Below are positions 13,701 through 25,070 of a stretch of 64,000 bases of DNA, one piece after another; position 1 is the first letter of the stretch; every line of letters begins with the position of its first letter. This stretch comes from Casuarius casuarius (Eukaryota > Chordata > Aves > Casuariiformes > Casuariidae). The translations under genes were made by a program, and so were the position numbers. Below the pieces are notes generated by a model. That model searched no databases and was not told where the DNA came from. It saw nothing but the letters and a program-made list of their open reading frames with translations. The stretch lies in contig PTFA01000085.1 in assembly GCA_003342895.1 (NCBI GenBank), positions 1,258,480 to 1,322,479 on the forward strand, in the 5' to 3' direction.

Positions 13701-14329
13701 CAACAGAGGTTTGCTAATCCTGCTTGGACTTTACAAGATACTGTTTCACAAAGAAGCTTTCCCCTTTTCCCTCAGCCACATCTGTCCTCAACATCTCACT
13801 CAAATGTCATGTCCTTGCACGTGTAAGGGAAGTCAGCACTCTTCGTGTACCTATGGCAGTAACTGGTTTTCTGTACCTTGGCATGCTCTGCTTCTTCCAA
13901 AAAGTTCTTTTCTTTCAGACAGAAAAGCAAGTGTCACAAGTTCAGTTCATTGTTCAATTTTCAAAAATATATCACTCTTCCATCACCAATTCACTTCTGA
14001 AAGGAACTAGGCCACCATCAGGCAGAAATGATTTTTTGGACTTTATTAAATTGGGCACCATCCTAGACAGTTACATTTATAACCCTTTACCCATGCACCC
14101 AGTGACACATGACATTGTTTAACACAACAGACAAGCTTGTCTACTTGGCCCCTAAAACATCATGCAACAAGATGACATGCAACTGTTACTACATGTGCTC
14201 TCATCTTCCTGTACACAATCTGCCATACACCCAAATTCTAACAAAAAAAGAATCACCTGAAACAAAAAGAGCAATATGAGGTCAATGGGAATCCGCATGC
14301 TGTTCAGATCCAGCCACAATGTCTGGGCA

Positions 14330-14435
14330 GGGTGAACGGTATTCGAAGTCAGCTGTTCTTGAACAAGGAGGTCAGAAGTGGAAAGGTTTCGAACCCAGTC
14401 CCAGAGCCAGATCCTGCTCTTAGACAGTCCTTGGG
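14330..14435 (-). repeat. tRNA-derived SINE remnant (MIR-like, 5' part)
   Basis: Read on the minus strand, the segment has 'AAGAGCAGGATCTGG', then 'GACTGGGTTCGAAACC', then 'TTTCCACTTCTGACC'. This parallels the MIR 5' region: 'AAGAGCACGG', a pol III box B 'GGGTTCGAATCC', then 'CTGCCACTTACT..TGACC'. The box B match (GGTTCGAAACC) is the best anchor; the rest is diverged. It lies inside a 130-codon minus-strand open frame that I therefore regard as accidental. Confidence 0.5.
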
Positions 14436-14533
14436 TTTTAAGGGGCTTCAGGGAGTGTTGTTTGTGACTGAACTTGGCTCCTTGGTGCAGTGCAATAGGA
14501 ACAGCTCTGTAAAGTAAACCAGTTTCCACGGAC

Positions 14534-14574
14534 AACCCCAACACCCACGCTGTACATGCACGTGGGTGGGGGTT
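14534..14574. other. Stable imperfect hairpin
   Basis: The arms AACCCC-aa-CACCCACG (14534-14549) and CGTGGGTG-GGGGTT (14561-14574) pair over 14 bp with a two-base bulge and an 11-base loop. It is GC-rich compared with its surroundings. It is too short for a typical miRNA precursor unless pairing extends outward, which I do not see. Confidence 0.7.
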
Positions 14575-17135
14575 ATTTTAGACCAGCTATAGTCTGGTCC
14601 CCCAGACTGGATGTTCATTGGTGTTTGAGAGCGCATCAGGTGCGCTCCTGAAGCACATCTTGCAGTTTAGCTTTATCTGGAAAGAACCCAGTTCACATAC
14701 TCCAAGGCTGCTTCACAATACAAACCAAAACACAGCACAAGGGAGATGACTGGGACATCTACTACAAAAGCACACTCCTATTCCAAGCCAGAACATAAAT
14801 GCAGACAGCAGTGGGAAAAATTTTCTTTTAATCACCTCACTAATAAGTGTCGCCTAGAAATTCCATAACTATTCTCCAGCTAATAGCTATGCAAGTATTA
14901 ACTGTTGACACAAGTCCTAACATTTTCCTATTATTATAGCAGCGTTGTCTGCTTCTTATGAAGAGAATCTAGTTGTCCTAAATCCCAGTAAGCATGCTGC
15001 GCTTTCTTCTTGTAAGACTTACCTTCTGTTGATCTGAAAGCATTTTTTGTTGTATTTAAACAATGTAATTGGTAGGCTCTCTTCATAGCAGCTTAAAGAC
15101 ACTCATTTCCTGTGTACCATCGACACTCAGCCAAGAAGAATGCATAGTATGAGAAAAACATCTATCCTCAATTTGAGATCTGTCCTAAAAATATCTCTGA
15201 CTTCAAGTAGAGAGGACTAACATATGTGAGAGAAAGTCACATATCACTTACCAAAATACTATTCTGTATATCTTGGCTGATACCATCTCACATATACCCT
15301 AAAACAATTTTGAATAATTGCCATTGTTTAAAATCGAATTCAGGCATGAAAGCACAGCTGCTAAGATTGTAGGCTGCCAGAAAATATCTGTGTGGTGAAT
15401 GATACAGAGGGCTTATGTTTTTTTTCCTCAATACTTCCAGTGAATGTACTTTCAGTTTGAGTCCTCCAACCAACTCTGTATAAATACATATCTGATAACA
15501 TGTACTTCATCCCCCTCCTGGTAATACACCAAGGGTCTTATCCTGGACTTCCCTGTGAATAGAGTTGCACCTTCAGGTCAAAGCCACAGCAAAGCGGCCA
15601 CTGAACCATGGTTATTGTGACAGTGGATGATTTGATGCTGTGGAGAGCAAAGATTGGCAGACTTTAGTTAGCTAACGGGAAGCAGGGTAGATATGAATAT
15701 AGTAATGGCAATGAGTAACATCCAGATATACTTCTGAAAGATCAGGCACACCAAGGACACTTTAGTATCACTTCTTGTAATCTTCTGTTGTCATTTGCAC
15801 CTACAAGTTGGCACACAAGGCCCCTTAATGAGTATAATCCACAGGCGACCATGCTAGTCCCTAAGCGTGCTGACGAGAGCTCAGCAGGGTCAACAGGCAG
15901 TCCACGCCTCTAACGCTGCACGTGCTCAAGGGCATTGGTCAAGACAGAGGCAGTCACACAGGCACCTTCTCAGGAACATCTTACCTGAGAACTTATTTAC
16001 ACAGAAAATCAGATATTCTTATTTAATCTTCTATCTGAATGTTTCTGAATCAAAGTTCACATAATACATGTTGGAACTAATCGCAAACTCACCATAATCT
16101 GATTTAATTTTCCTCAGTAGACAAGTGAAAAATTCAACTTTTGTTTCTAAATGCATATTAAGAGAACTGACCTAACTTAAATATGCTAGAAATCCATTCT
16201 TCAGTATGGTACAGCCTATACTGTCCAGTCTTTGCAGGTCACTTCAGAGGTACGACTATATCCTGTATCCTACCTTCCAGTACACTGTGGTTCTCAAGTG
16301 TACTGAGAGAACCAATCCTGTACTTGATAAATACAGGGACTAAATAAAAAAAATGCCGATTACAAAAAAGGAATGAAAGTGGCTTTACCAAGGTCCATTC
16401 ACAATATGATCCCTAAACACTGTGTCCTCAAATTCATAACTGGAAAACTGTTGCTTAATGGCTTTAGGGCCACAGTGTTTCTACTCCTCAGAGCCAAAGC
16501 CATCCATGTCTAAAATGTTATTTTTCCTTGCAGTAAAGTTATAGTAAAGCTATCCATTTTAAACAGCAGCAGCAGAATACCAGTGCACATTATTCTTAGC
16601 AGCAGCTATCACATGCATTTTAAAGCACTTCAGCTGATTTCTTTCAGTCACAATAAAACAATAATGTAAGTGACTTCTTTTTCCCTCCTCTTCTTCTTCC
16701 TTCTTGAAATTCCTTTCTGTAACTCCCCCTTTAATACATCTATGTATCCAGCCTTCAGCAAACACTTTCTGGAACAACAGAAAAGGACCGTTGTTCTAGC
16801 GCTTTGCCTTTTGTTTTATAACTAATACAGATTTCACCCCAAAATAATAAATGATTTAAACATTATCCATATTGTATCTGACACTTCTTAAAATTTAAAA
16901 TGTTTTAAAAACCCTAACGTCTAGCCTACATCTGCCAGAATACTGCAAAGCTACTATCACACCTAGTGCTGAGATAAGTGTTGGGAATAGAGTCTAAGTT
17001 TACTTCTGGTCTCTGGAGGAGTGGAAATGCACGTCAGCACCAACAGTGGAAGCAGCTGACCATCCTACCCTCCAGGACACAAGGAAGTAGAGCTGCCCGT
17101 GCTGAGACTCTAGGACAGAGCTACAAGGGCCTGCT

Positions 17136-17240
17136 CCATTTTACAGGCAAGCTAAGGTTTTGGAGAGGAAGGACACTATGCTTAGTGATGACTTCTTGCA
17201 GAGCTCCTAAAGGGCAGGCACTTGGTGGAAAACAGCCCTC
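17136..17240 (-). repeat. Degenerate MIR/L2-like remnant
   Basis: The plus strand reads 'ccattttacaggcaag', then 'ggagagg', then 'agctcctaaagggcaggcac'. The first block resembles reverse-oriented MIR ('CCATTTTACAGATGAGG..AGAGAGG'). The last resembles the L2 3' region ('AGCTCCTTGAGGGCAGGGAC'). The two blocks do not sit at the usual spacing of one element, so this may be a composite or partly coincidental. Confidence 0.35.
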
Positions 17241-18527
17241 TTCCAATGGCAGAAATGTTCTTGGGGGCCTTTTCTCTCTCCTTTCTCTTGCCTGCAGAAG
17301 GATCTCATAGAAGAATCTTGCCTAAAGTTATTTAAAAATCACTTACTATTGTATTACTTACACATAAGGTTTAGGATACAGCAAAAATTACCCACTAACA
17401 GCTCAGCCACCCATCCAGCCTCAGCACAGTAGAGACCACAGATGGATCTGAGTGGCTCCCTCTTCAACCCACAGCTGAATACCATCTTCTTTTCACCCTC
17501 TGAGAAACCAACAGCACAGTTTTCCATTCAGCAGGATTTTTCTGCAGTTTGTGAGGCAACCCTTGTCGCAACTTCAGTTCCAGTACGAATGTGATGGTAG
17601 CTGCTGTTTCTTTGTCCTCCCCATTTTACATCTGTTACACAGAGTTTGGACCGTCTACTTTTCTGAAGCTGTAAAACACCACCAGCCGAGGAGGCATCCT
17701 GTAGGCCAGTCACATAAACAGATCTCTCTACTGAGACCACAACAAAGGCTCTATTGTTCTGCACATATATTCAATTTGTGGGCTTAACTATACCAATTTG
17801 CCTTCTACACAGGAAAGTATTGGTACACTTAAGACATTGAACAAAACAGGTTTTGGGAATAGCTCATCTACATGTTTCTAGCTGTGGGATGCCAAAAAGT
17901 CCCAATTTTATATATCTTCTTTCTCCCCTAATCTCCTTCTCCTCTTTTTTCTTTTTCAAAGATTCCCAGGGGCTGATCCTTTTCCTTTTCCATGCTGGAA
18001 CTTTGTAAGCTACCTCTTCACATAACATACAGGCCAAAAGAAATTAAGTACTGATGCTGCAGGGAGACGTTCCTAGCAGTAACTCAGGTCACCCTCACAT
18101 GCTCCCAGGACCCCGAAGGCACGGGGCATTTTCTCTGTTCTGTGACTGCCAACAGTTTTGTGCGTGTGGCACCTTTTGTTGAATGTCTTATTTGTAAACT
18201 CTGGACTTTCTGTTTACCTGCAGCATCTCCCCACTTCCTTCTCAGTAAATTCTTGTGGAGGTCTGACTGGATGTCTGTCAAATTCTTCCGATCTCCTGTC
18301 TTCTCCAGAAACAAAGTCTCCCTAGGCCTTCATGAATGAGTCTCTTAGTTTTGTTTTCACAAGTTGGAATTTCACTGAGATGCTCTTTTTGGGGATATGA
18401 GTAGGTGAGGTGAGTAGTAAAACAGCACAGAGATTCATCACATTGCATCCCATTTCAAGGAAATTCTCATTTCGCTCGTAAAAGCGAGGGTAAGATTAGC
18501 ATGTTAACTAGTATGTTCATTTCAACA

Positions 18528-18547
18528 GGGGTGGGGAGGTGAGGGGA
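18528..18547 (+). other. G-rich tract
   Basis: The sequence GGGGTGGGGAGGTGAGGGG contains three runs of four G and one GG. It could form a two-tetrad quadruplex. It lies about 175 bases before the strong acceptor at 18722. Confidence 0.4.
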
Positions 18548-18722
18548 TGATTGAAGATGAGGATCAAAACCAAAAAAATAAGTGAGACAATATATGTGAT
18601 GTTACAGTACTAGTCAGTATCTTGAATAAAAGCAAAGGCCCAACAGATCAGCCTAGGCTCTGTCAGGCCTTTGAGTATTTTGTCGTGTCTTGTAATCCCT
18701 CCTTCTCTCTTTGGTTTTCCAG

Positions 18723-18848
18723 GTAAGTTACGCTAAAGAGGTCAAAGCACGCTGCAGAGAACACCCGTGTTCACCCACTTGGAGGCCAAGCTGGAATGCA
18801 GACTGCATTGCATCGACACAACACGAGTTTCTGTTATCTCTGAAATGA
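18723..18848 (+). CDS. Possible terminal exon-like open segment, product unknown
   Basis: One of the strongest acceptor-like tracts in the window ('ccctccttctctctttggttttccag') ends at 18722. The sequence directly after it stays open for 41 codons to a TGA at 18846-18848, beginning 'VSYAKEVKARCREHPC'. A second frame is open from 18737 for about 61 codons and ends in a Ser/Pro-rich tail ('RHSSPSEAPSPGTLG'). A 91-codon minus-strand frame overlaps too. The segment is GC-richer than its neighbours, which alone lengthens all frames. No AATAAA lies close behind. Confidence 0.15.
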   Translation, partial: VSYAKEVKARCREHPCSPTWRPSWNADCIASTQHEFLLSLK

Positions 18849-19536
18849 AACGACACAGCAGCCCAAGCGAGGCTCCAAGCCCGGGCACCCTGGGAACACC
18901 GAACTCCCAGGAGCAGCTCCCCTAAACATTGCCTGAGCAATTCTCCCTGGGTGCTTCTGCTGTAGGGTGCATAAGGGAAACATAACGCACAGCCGAGCAG
19001 CACTGGCAGAAGAGAAACCTATAAACAGGACGTAAAATCCTGTGTCAAATGTCAAACTCAACTGCAAGGAAAAATGCTATCTTTTCTCTACAATCTCTTC
19101 TTGGATGAAAGATGTGGAGGTTATAGTTCAGATAAAGGAGTTAACCATACTCAGAAAAGATTTAATAAAACACCTGTCAATAAGCTCATGATAATAACAT
19201 TAATCAAACAGAAATTTCAGAGGCAGCAGTATAAGCTCATGCCTATTTACTAACATTTATAAATTTGTGTGCTCTCCGAGAAAGATGACCCCTGAGAAAT
19301 GGAGCATTAGTGTGAGAGCTCATACTCGATTCTCACAAATGCAGATAAACATATGAAGAACAAGATCCAACAACGCTGGATTTTTTTATACCAACTTCCT
19401 CTAGAAAATTCATCACTTTGCAGTTTTCTACACAAAGTAGAAACATAAAGCACATGAATAGTACTGGTATACTAGTAGGTTAGTAGACATCAGTGAGCAA
19501 AAGCCTCCAACTCTTGCACAGCTACATTGTCTTCAC

Positions 19537-19621
19537 CGGCGTGAGAAGCGACTGCCGGCAGCAGCGAGGCCTGCTAGCAGCGGCTCTCTGCAGCGCTCCC
19601 GCTCAGCCCTCTGCGCCGTCG
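19537..19621. promoter_or_regulatory. Compact CpG cluster
   Basis: Eleven CpG dinucleotides occur in 85 bases, in otherwise CpG-depleted sequence. The patch is too short to meet usual CpG-island length criteria. It could be the core of an enhancer or alternative promoter, or a recently inserted or gene-converted GC-rich piece. An open frame of 64 codons (19493-19687) crosses it, but high GC content explains the lack of stops. Confidence 0.35.
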
Positions 19622-22600
19622 ACTCCCTTTCCCTCTCCAGAACGTTCCCTCCTGTTATTTCGGTCTGCTCCCAATCTCGTGATGTGATTAGAGTAGATGA
19701 TTGCGCTTACATAATAGTATCAAATTAATTTGCAGCAGAGCACAACAGCAGAGGAAATTGTTTGAGTTCTGAAATTTCCCCCTCCCCAGTTTATTTAAGC
19801 AACATCAGGGGATTAAGGCAAAATGGGTCAGTAGAACACTGCTGGGAAAACAACCAAAACACCAGCCCTGACCTTGTAAACGAAAGTGAGAGACTGCAAA
19901 TAAAAAGACTTTGTAACAAGTTCTTTAAAAAGAGGCATCAGGGTGAATCAGCTTCCTAAACAGCTATTTCCATCAGAAAATTGACAGAGGATAGCAGGTA
20001 AAAAAACAAATTACACAGATTTTGAGTAGGAAAAGGTATTTTGGAGATATCTTTCCAAATACTTGGAGCACAGACCTAGCTGGAGTTTTATTTTTTGCTG
20101 GCCTTAATGCCAACAGTAACACAAGTAATACTTTCTCACTGCTTTGCAGAGGCAGGGAGCACTCAAATAAAAAAACCCTACGTATGGTCTAAGAGCCCTG
20201 ACATTATCCATTTCAGCTTCCTGGCATTCAGTAACTCTGGACGGTTCTTCTCTCACTTCCTATACAAACGGTTTCCTCCTGTTGGGATGCTGATGCAGCG
20301 ATCATGTTACAGGGTTATATTAGACAAATTCCTAGCACTCAGGACACTTAGGGTAGGTGTACAAACACCATATCTGTAACTAGGAGATTTATAATGAGAG
20401 TTGGCTAGATGCACGAAAGCAGCTATTAACCAAGTTTATCAAACTGCTCAGCTGGTACAGTTGGTGGTGACCACTGCAAACCCTTTATGTATGAAGGAAC
20501 CATGAAATATTTACCTTTCCTTTGGAAAAAAATGGTATTTTTTAAAAACATATTCCTTAAAGCTGACTAGATCAATAAAATGTGGGACTGGGTCACTTCT
20601 CAGAAATATACAAATGTCTCCTTTGGCTATCTGTTTGTTTTCAGTTCCTTCAAATGCAGACACCTACTTTCCTTCCCCAAATATTGGAATGAAGGTGAAT
20701 TAACATAACTTCTTTTAGTTTAACAACAGCTCTGCCTTTACGCCCTGCCATGCCATAGCAGCATCCTTTGTGCTTTGCCAGCTCCATCAGCTGAAGTCAG
20801 CACCATAGGAGGAGCGGTGTGCATTTGCATGCCACTGCTGCACGCTGCAAGGAGACAACAGACACTTTCTGGGCTTTGAAAAAGGCAGTATTTTAAAAAG
20901 TATGTCAACTCTAAAACATTCACGTTTTATCATGACAAGTAAATCTAGACCTAACACCATTAGATATTTTAATTTTTCCCTGTGCTCTATTAACAACTCC
21001 ATTGCACATTTTTGCTTTATATTGTTTTACAATATTTGGATCTAAATACAGCCTCTTCATTCATGTGTGCAATCTCATATACATTCAGCTCTTGTTACAA
21101 CTCAGCATGGTCGGAAGTTGACTGTTATGGCACCTATCTACTGCATTTGATCAAGTGTGCTGTCACGATGTGCTGATGCATCTAGCCTCTTTCTTCACCA
21201 AGGTAAAAAGAAAGACTTTCACCTGTTTCCAGAGCAGATGAAATGACAGAAAGCCTCCATATAAAAATTTTATCAGTGATCATGGTCATAAATGATGAAG
21301 ATCACACAAAAGCAAGTACTACGCAATTCTTTCTTGAAGTGTTATAAACACAACATAAGGTACTCAGGCTAAAAGTATAATCTACAAACCTACTTTTCCT
21401 GCTCCTCCCTGTTTTTCTTCTCTATCAACATTATAATGCTTTGATGAAATGCAAGCATGAACACACAGACATACTGTAATTTGTTGTGCTTTTCCTTTCC
21501 CCATGTCTGTAATTTCTACATAACTAAGACAACTTGTTAGTATTAATCTGATTTACACATAATAAGAAATATATTACTTTGTTCCTGTAACCATATAATC
21601 ACAAAACTTGCCCATCATGTTACTGGATTACAGATGTCTAATCTGTGGTTACCTTTATTAAATGCTCAGTCTGCTTACAGATATTTATGCTGCATATGTT
21701 AAGGGTAAAATATTAAACATTAGAAACTTTGGATATCATAATGTCAAGGCTACTCCCTCAACACTGCACATATTATTCTACACTTCCTTCTAGGCGCAAG
21801 ATACATGAGAAACAAGTACTGACAGCATTAAGCATGATGTGGAAAAGAAAAACAAGAAGAAAATAAACCACATACTTTAGGTTTCCTCCATTCTGAGTGC
21901 TTGATATTTTTTATCTTTAACATTGGGCTCCTTGTGCATAATTTTCCCTAATAAAATGAAATAGACTTTTATGGGGAGCAGTGGAGAAGGGGTTGTGGAA
22001 TCCATAAATTTGATAGGTCCTTGGTCCTGTCTGCTGTCAATGAAGTGTTCATACCCAGAACATGGCCAAAGGTGCTACATGGATTGACCTGTCATCAAGG
22101 TTTTCATAACAGAACATATTATTTTTTCATGCCTGTATTTCTGAATATCCAACCAGAGCAAAATGATTTACAGTTAAGACAGGAAGACACTTAATATTCT
22201 ATAAATCTACTCTCTGTCCCTGCCTGGGCAGCCTACAATTGAGGTACCAAAAAATATTAGTTAGGTTGAAGAATCCTCTATAAAATTAATAAGTACCTTG
22301 ATCCAGAACAATTTGGTCTGCAGAATTTATGAACCCCACCTTCAGAAGTGCCCCAGATTCTTGCCACATGCTGATGGAACACTACTAGTTTTTATTTTTT
22401 AAACTTCAAGAAGGCATTATGCTGCAGTCTTTTGATCCTCACACTCATTAATGCTATTAGCAAGACCCCTTGACCCAAGGCCACTCTAAAGTCAATGCTG
22501 ATGCTACCTCTAGCAATTAACAGAGTAATACAGAAGGGGAAAAAACCCAAATCTATAGCAGCTGCTGTTCACAAGGTTATATAAAGAGCATTCTCAATTG

Positions 22601-23164
22601 CATTAAGTATCAGTTTTTAAGTTCAGAGACTGTATTAATAATTGCCTTTAAATCTTAAGAAACCTGATTGTTCTAGGGCTCTGACACTCGGGGTGGATTC
22701 AAACAGGACATCTGTATCTGCATGCTCACAGAATGAGTGTTCTTCCTGTGAAGGTCAGGGTAATTTAGGCAGGGATAACTGATCTACTTATGAACCAGTT
22801 CCCAAACTACCATAGTGCTCAGCTCAGTATAGTACTATAACCTTACAGAGTCCATTTACTTTGAGAGGCTGGGCTGGAAAGTGCAGCAGTGGAGCTGACA
22901 AGTTCACTTCTGTGTGGTGACTTTTGCCAGAAGAGTGGACAGCAGCGGTGGAATCTTAAAAGATTCTATTTAATCTGCTGTTGGTAATCTGCCAGAGCTC
23001 TGAGTGCGGGCTACTGCAGAAAGACTCTATTGGGGCAGATATTGATGATTTTTAAAACTTCAGTTTTAAAGTTCAGGCTATAGCTGCTTCATAAAGATGC
23101 AGTCGAGTCACAAGAAGCCTCCATGACTCCTTCCTTTTTACATAATGCCAGAATCTACAGTCTA

Positions 23165-23209
23165 ATCTATGATAATGATCTATGATAATAATCATGAAAT
23201 CTATGATAA
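23165..23209. repeat. Interrupted direct repeat of ATCTATGATAA
   Basis: Three exact copies of the 11-base unit start at 23165, 23178 and 23199. The spacing is irregular (13 and 21 bases), so it is a short degenerate minisatellite. Confidence 0.9.
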
Positions 23210-25050
23210 ATAGCCATTGAAGATAAAAAGCAAGAAAGAGGCCATTTTTGCATGGCTAACTACATTCTTTTATTGTGGACTGAAGAGTTAATTCTAATGG
23301 CTGTGAAGATGATTTAAGAAATAAATGAAGATCTGCCAATCCAAAGCACCACCATTTTTGCCACAAACTATAAACTTTCCTACCATTTCATACCATAAAG
23401 AGTAGCAGAGACCAAGCCTCCATCTTTTAGGGGAGAAAAAAGAATAGCTTATATTTCAGAAAAGTCTGTAGGGTCGTATGGATGGATGAACTTAACTAAA
23501 ATGCCACAGATTTCAACAAGATACCTTGAAGCAATATTTTCATTAGGCTTGCATTCAAAACATTAACTCTTCATAAACTCTCCAGCCTTCATTTAGTGAT
23601 CAACTCCTTAGTAGTAACCACTGTAACTCTGTAAATGTATTCTTTCTGTTTTACAAGCAGAAGATAATGCTGAGCTCTAGCTTTACTCTCATTTTTAATT
23701 TCTGCATGAGACTCTCTAGCCTCAGACTCCTATGTATTTAAAATGAATGATAGTACTTTAAGGTGACAGCTGAGAGCCCTATGTTGTAATATGCAATTTA
23801 TGCCCCTGATGTTCTTAAGCCGTTAGAAGTTAATGCAGAAATCATAAAATATAGACTACTGCTTTCACCATTTGAAAGCATTTTATCAAATATAGCAGCA
23901 ATTCAGAACCAAAAGTAACAAGAGATTGGCATAGTTTGGGCACATGACCAAAAAAGGGCAGAGGTTTTATAAATCAGCTATTTATATGCCTGAAGCTTTG
24001 TATTACCCAAACCTTCAGATCACAGTAGGTCTAAGGATTGTGCACAATATAATAATGTCCTCTTTTGGGATGCTTTTGTATCAGGCTTGTCATTTTAGGA
24101 ATACTTTTAAATAAAAACAAAGCAGAATTACATTAGTTGCTCAGGAACTTGCCCATTCATGGGATTTGCTCCCATGCAAGGCGGGGGGGACAGGCTCCTT
24201 AAGACAAATCTCTATTGACTTACATTGAGGTTTGCCTGAGCAGACAGGCAACGCAATCCGCTTTACAACAACACTGATCTTTTAATTTGTGCATGTACTT
24301 GCCACGGCAAGGAACCATGTATTTATTTCCTCAGACAGTAGGAGCCAAATGAATCTAATGAATGTCATTTCATCTGCTGCTTTTGCTGTTTATAATAATA
24401 CACCTACCTCATTCCTTAGTCTCCGCAATTTCTGTAACAGCTGACCCGAGATAATGTCTCCAAAAGGAGAATATTAAAGTGTTGTAAACCACTGCTATTT
24501 CTTCTCTCTCTGCTAGACATGGTCTAATGAGTTCAGAAAATGACATTCAAGACGCTGTTTTGCCAATTAGAATTGCCACTACCTGCTCCTTGAAGGATAT
24601 GGCCATGCCTAATTGTAAGCTCATACATTTTATTAAGTTTTTGGTCCCTGCTTCTTGTGCTGTAAGTATTTTAACCTTCAGAGAGTTATGAAATGGTTCA
24701 GAAAAATGTACAAAAAAATCTGCATCTACAGAGGCAACAGTAGCCATTCTGATGCATCTGATTTTAAGCAAAATAGCTGAGATTCTGGACTGCAGAATCT
24801 GAAAAACAGCTCTCTCCCAGATTTCTATATTTTAGAGAACCTTCTATCTATGTAACACTGGGCACCTAACATGGGAATCAGAGAAATTTCAGGGTCTGCA
24901 GATCAAGGTCACAAATATCTGTGGCAGCAAGGGAAAACAAAAGTGAATGGAAATCTTTTACTGCAGCCTGCATCTGTAAACTGATCCACCTTATTCTTTC
25001 CTTCAAAATTCAAAGGAGTGAGACCTGTGGTTAAGCAGCCATGAGACTTC

Positions 25051-25070
25051 CTGCCAGCTCCCGCTGGCAG
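25051..25070. other. Perfect 8-bp inverted repeat
   Basis: CTGCCAGC and GCTGGCAG flank a four-base loop (tccc), so a small stable stem-loop is possible. There is no downstream T run of the bacterial-terminator kind, and none would be expected in this DNA. Confidence 0.8.

Larger units (their letters stand above)
7236..14329. other. Non-coding stretch
   Basis: Ordinary AT-rich sequence. It holds an A-rich simple repeat at 7261-7288, a 16-bp tandem duplication at 7746-7777, a 12-bp direct repeat at 11983-12008, and a possible but very weak MIR-like match on the minus strand near 8830-8880. The overlapping open frames between 13711 and 14122 (99 and 132 codons) show no domain or compositional sign of coding. 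Confidence 0.65.
14575..18720. other. Non-coding stretch
   Basis: No supported gene. It contains a small inverted repeat at 14591-14608 (AGTCTGG/CCAGACT), a (CAG)4 near 16563, the weak MIR/L2-like segment at 17136-17240, and a G-rich tract at 18528-18547. The 110-codon open frame at 16978-17310 overlaps the repeat-like segment and has no recognisable domain. Confidence 0.6.

Noticed and set aside
13711..14122. Overlapping 99- and 132-codon open frames
   Set aside because: Two frames on the same strand overlap, with no domain or codon bias. Frames of this length are expected a few times by chance in 64 kb at this base composition.
14152..14544. 130-codon minus-strand frame with a hydrophobic segment
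   Set aside because: Its middle coincides with a MIR-like SINE segment, and the hydrophobic part comes from T/A-rich sequence.
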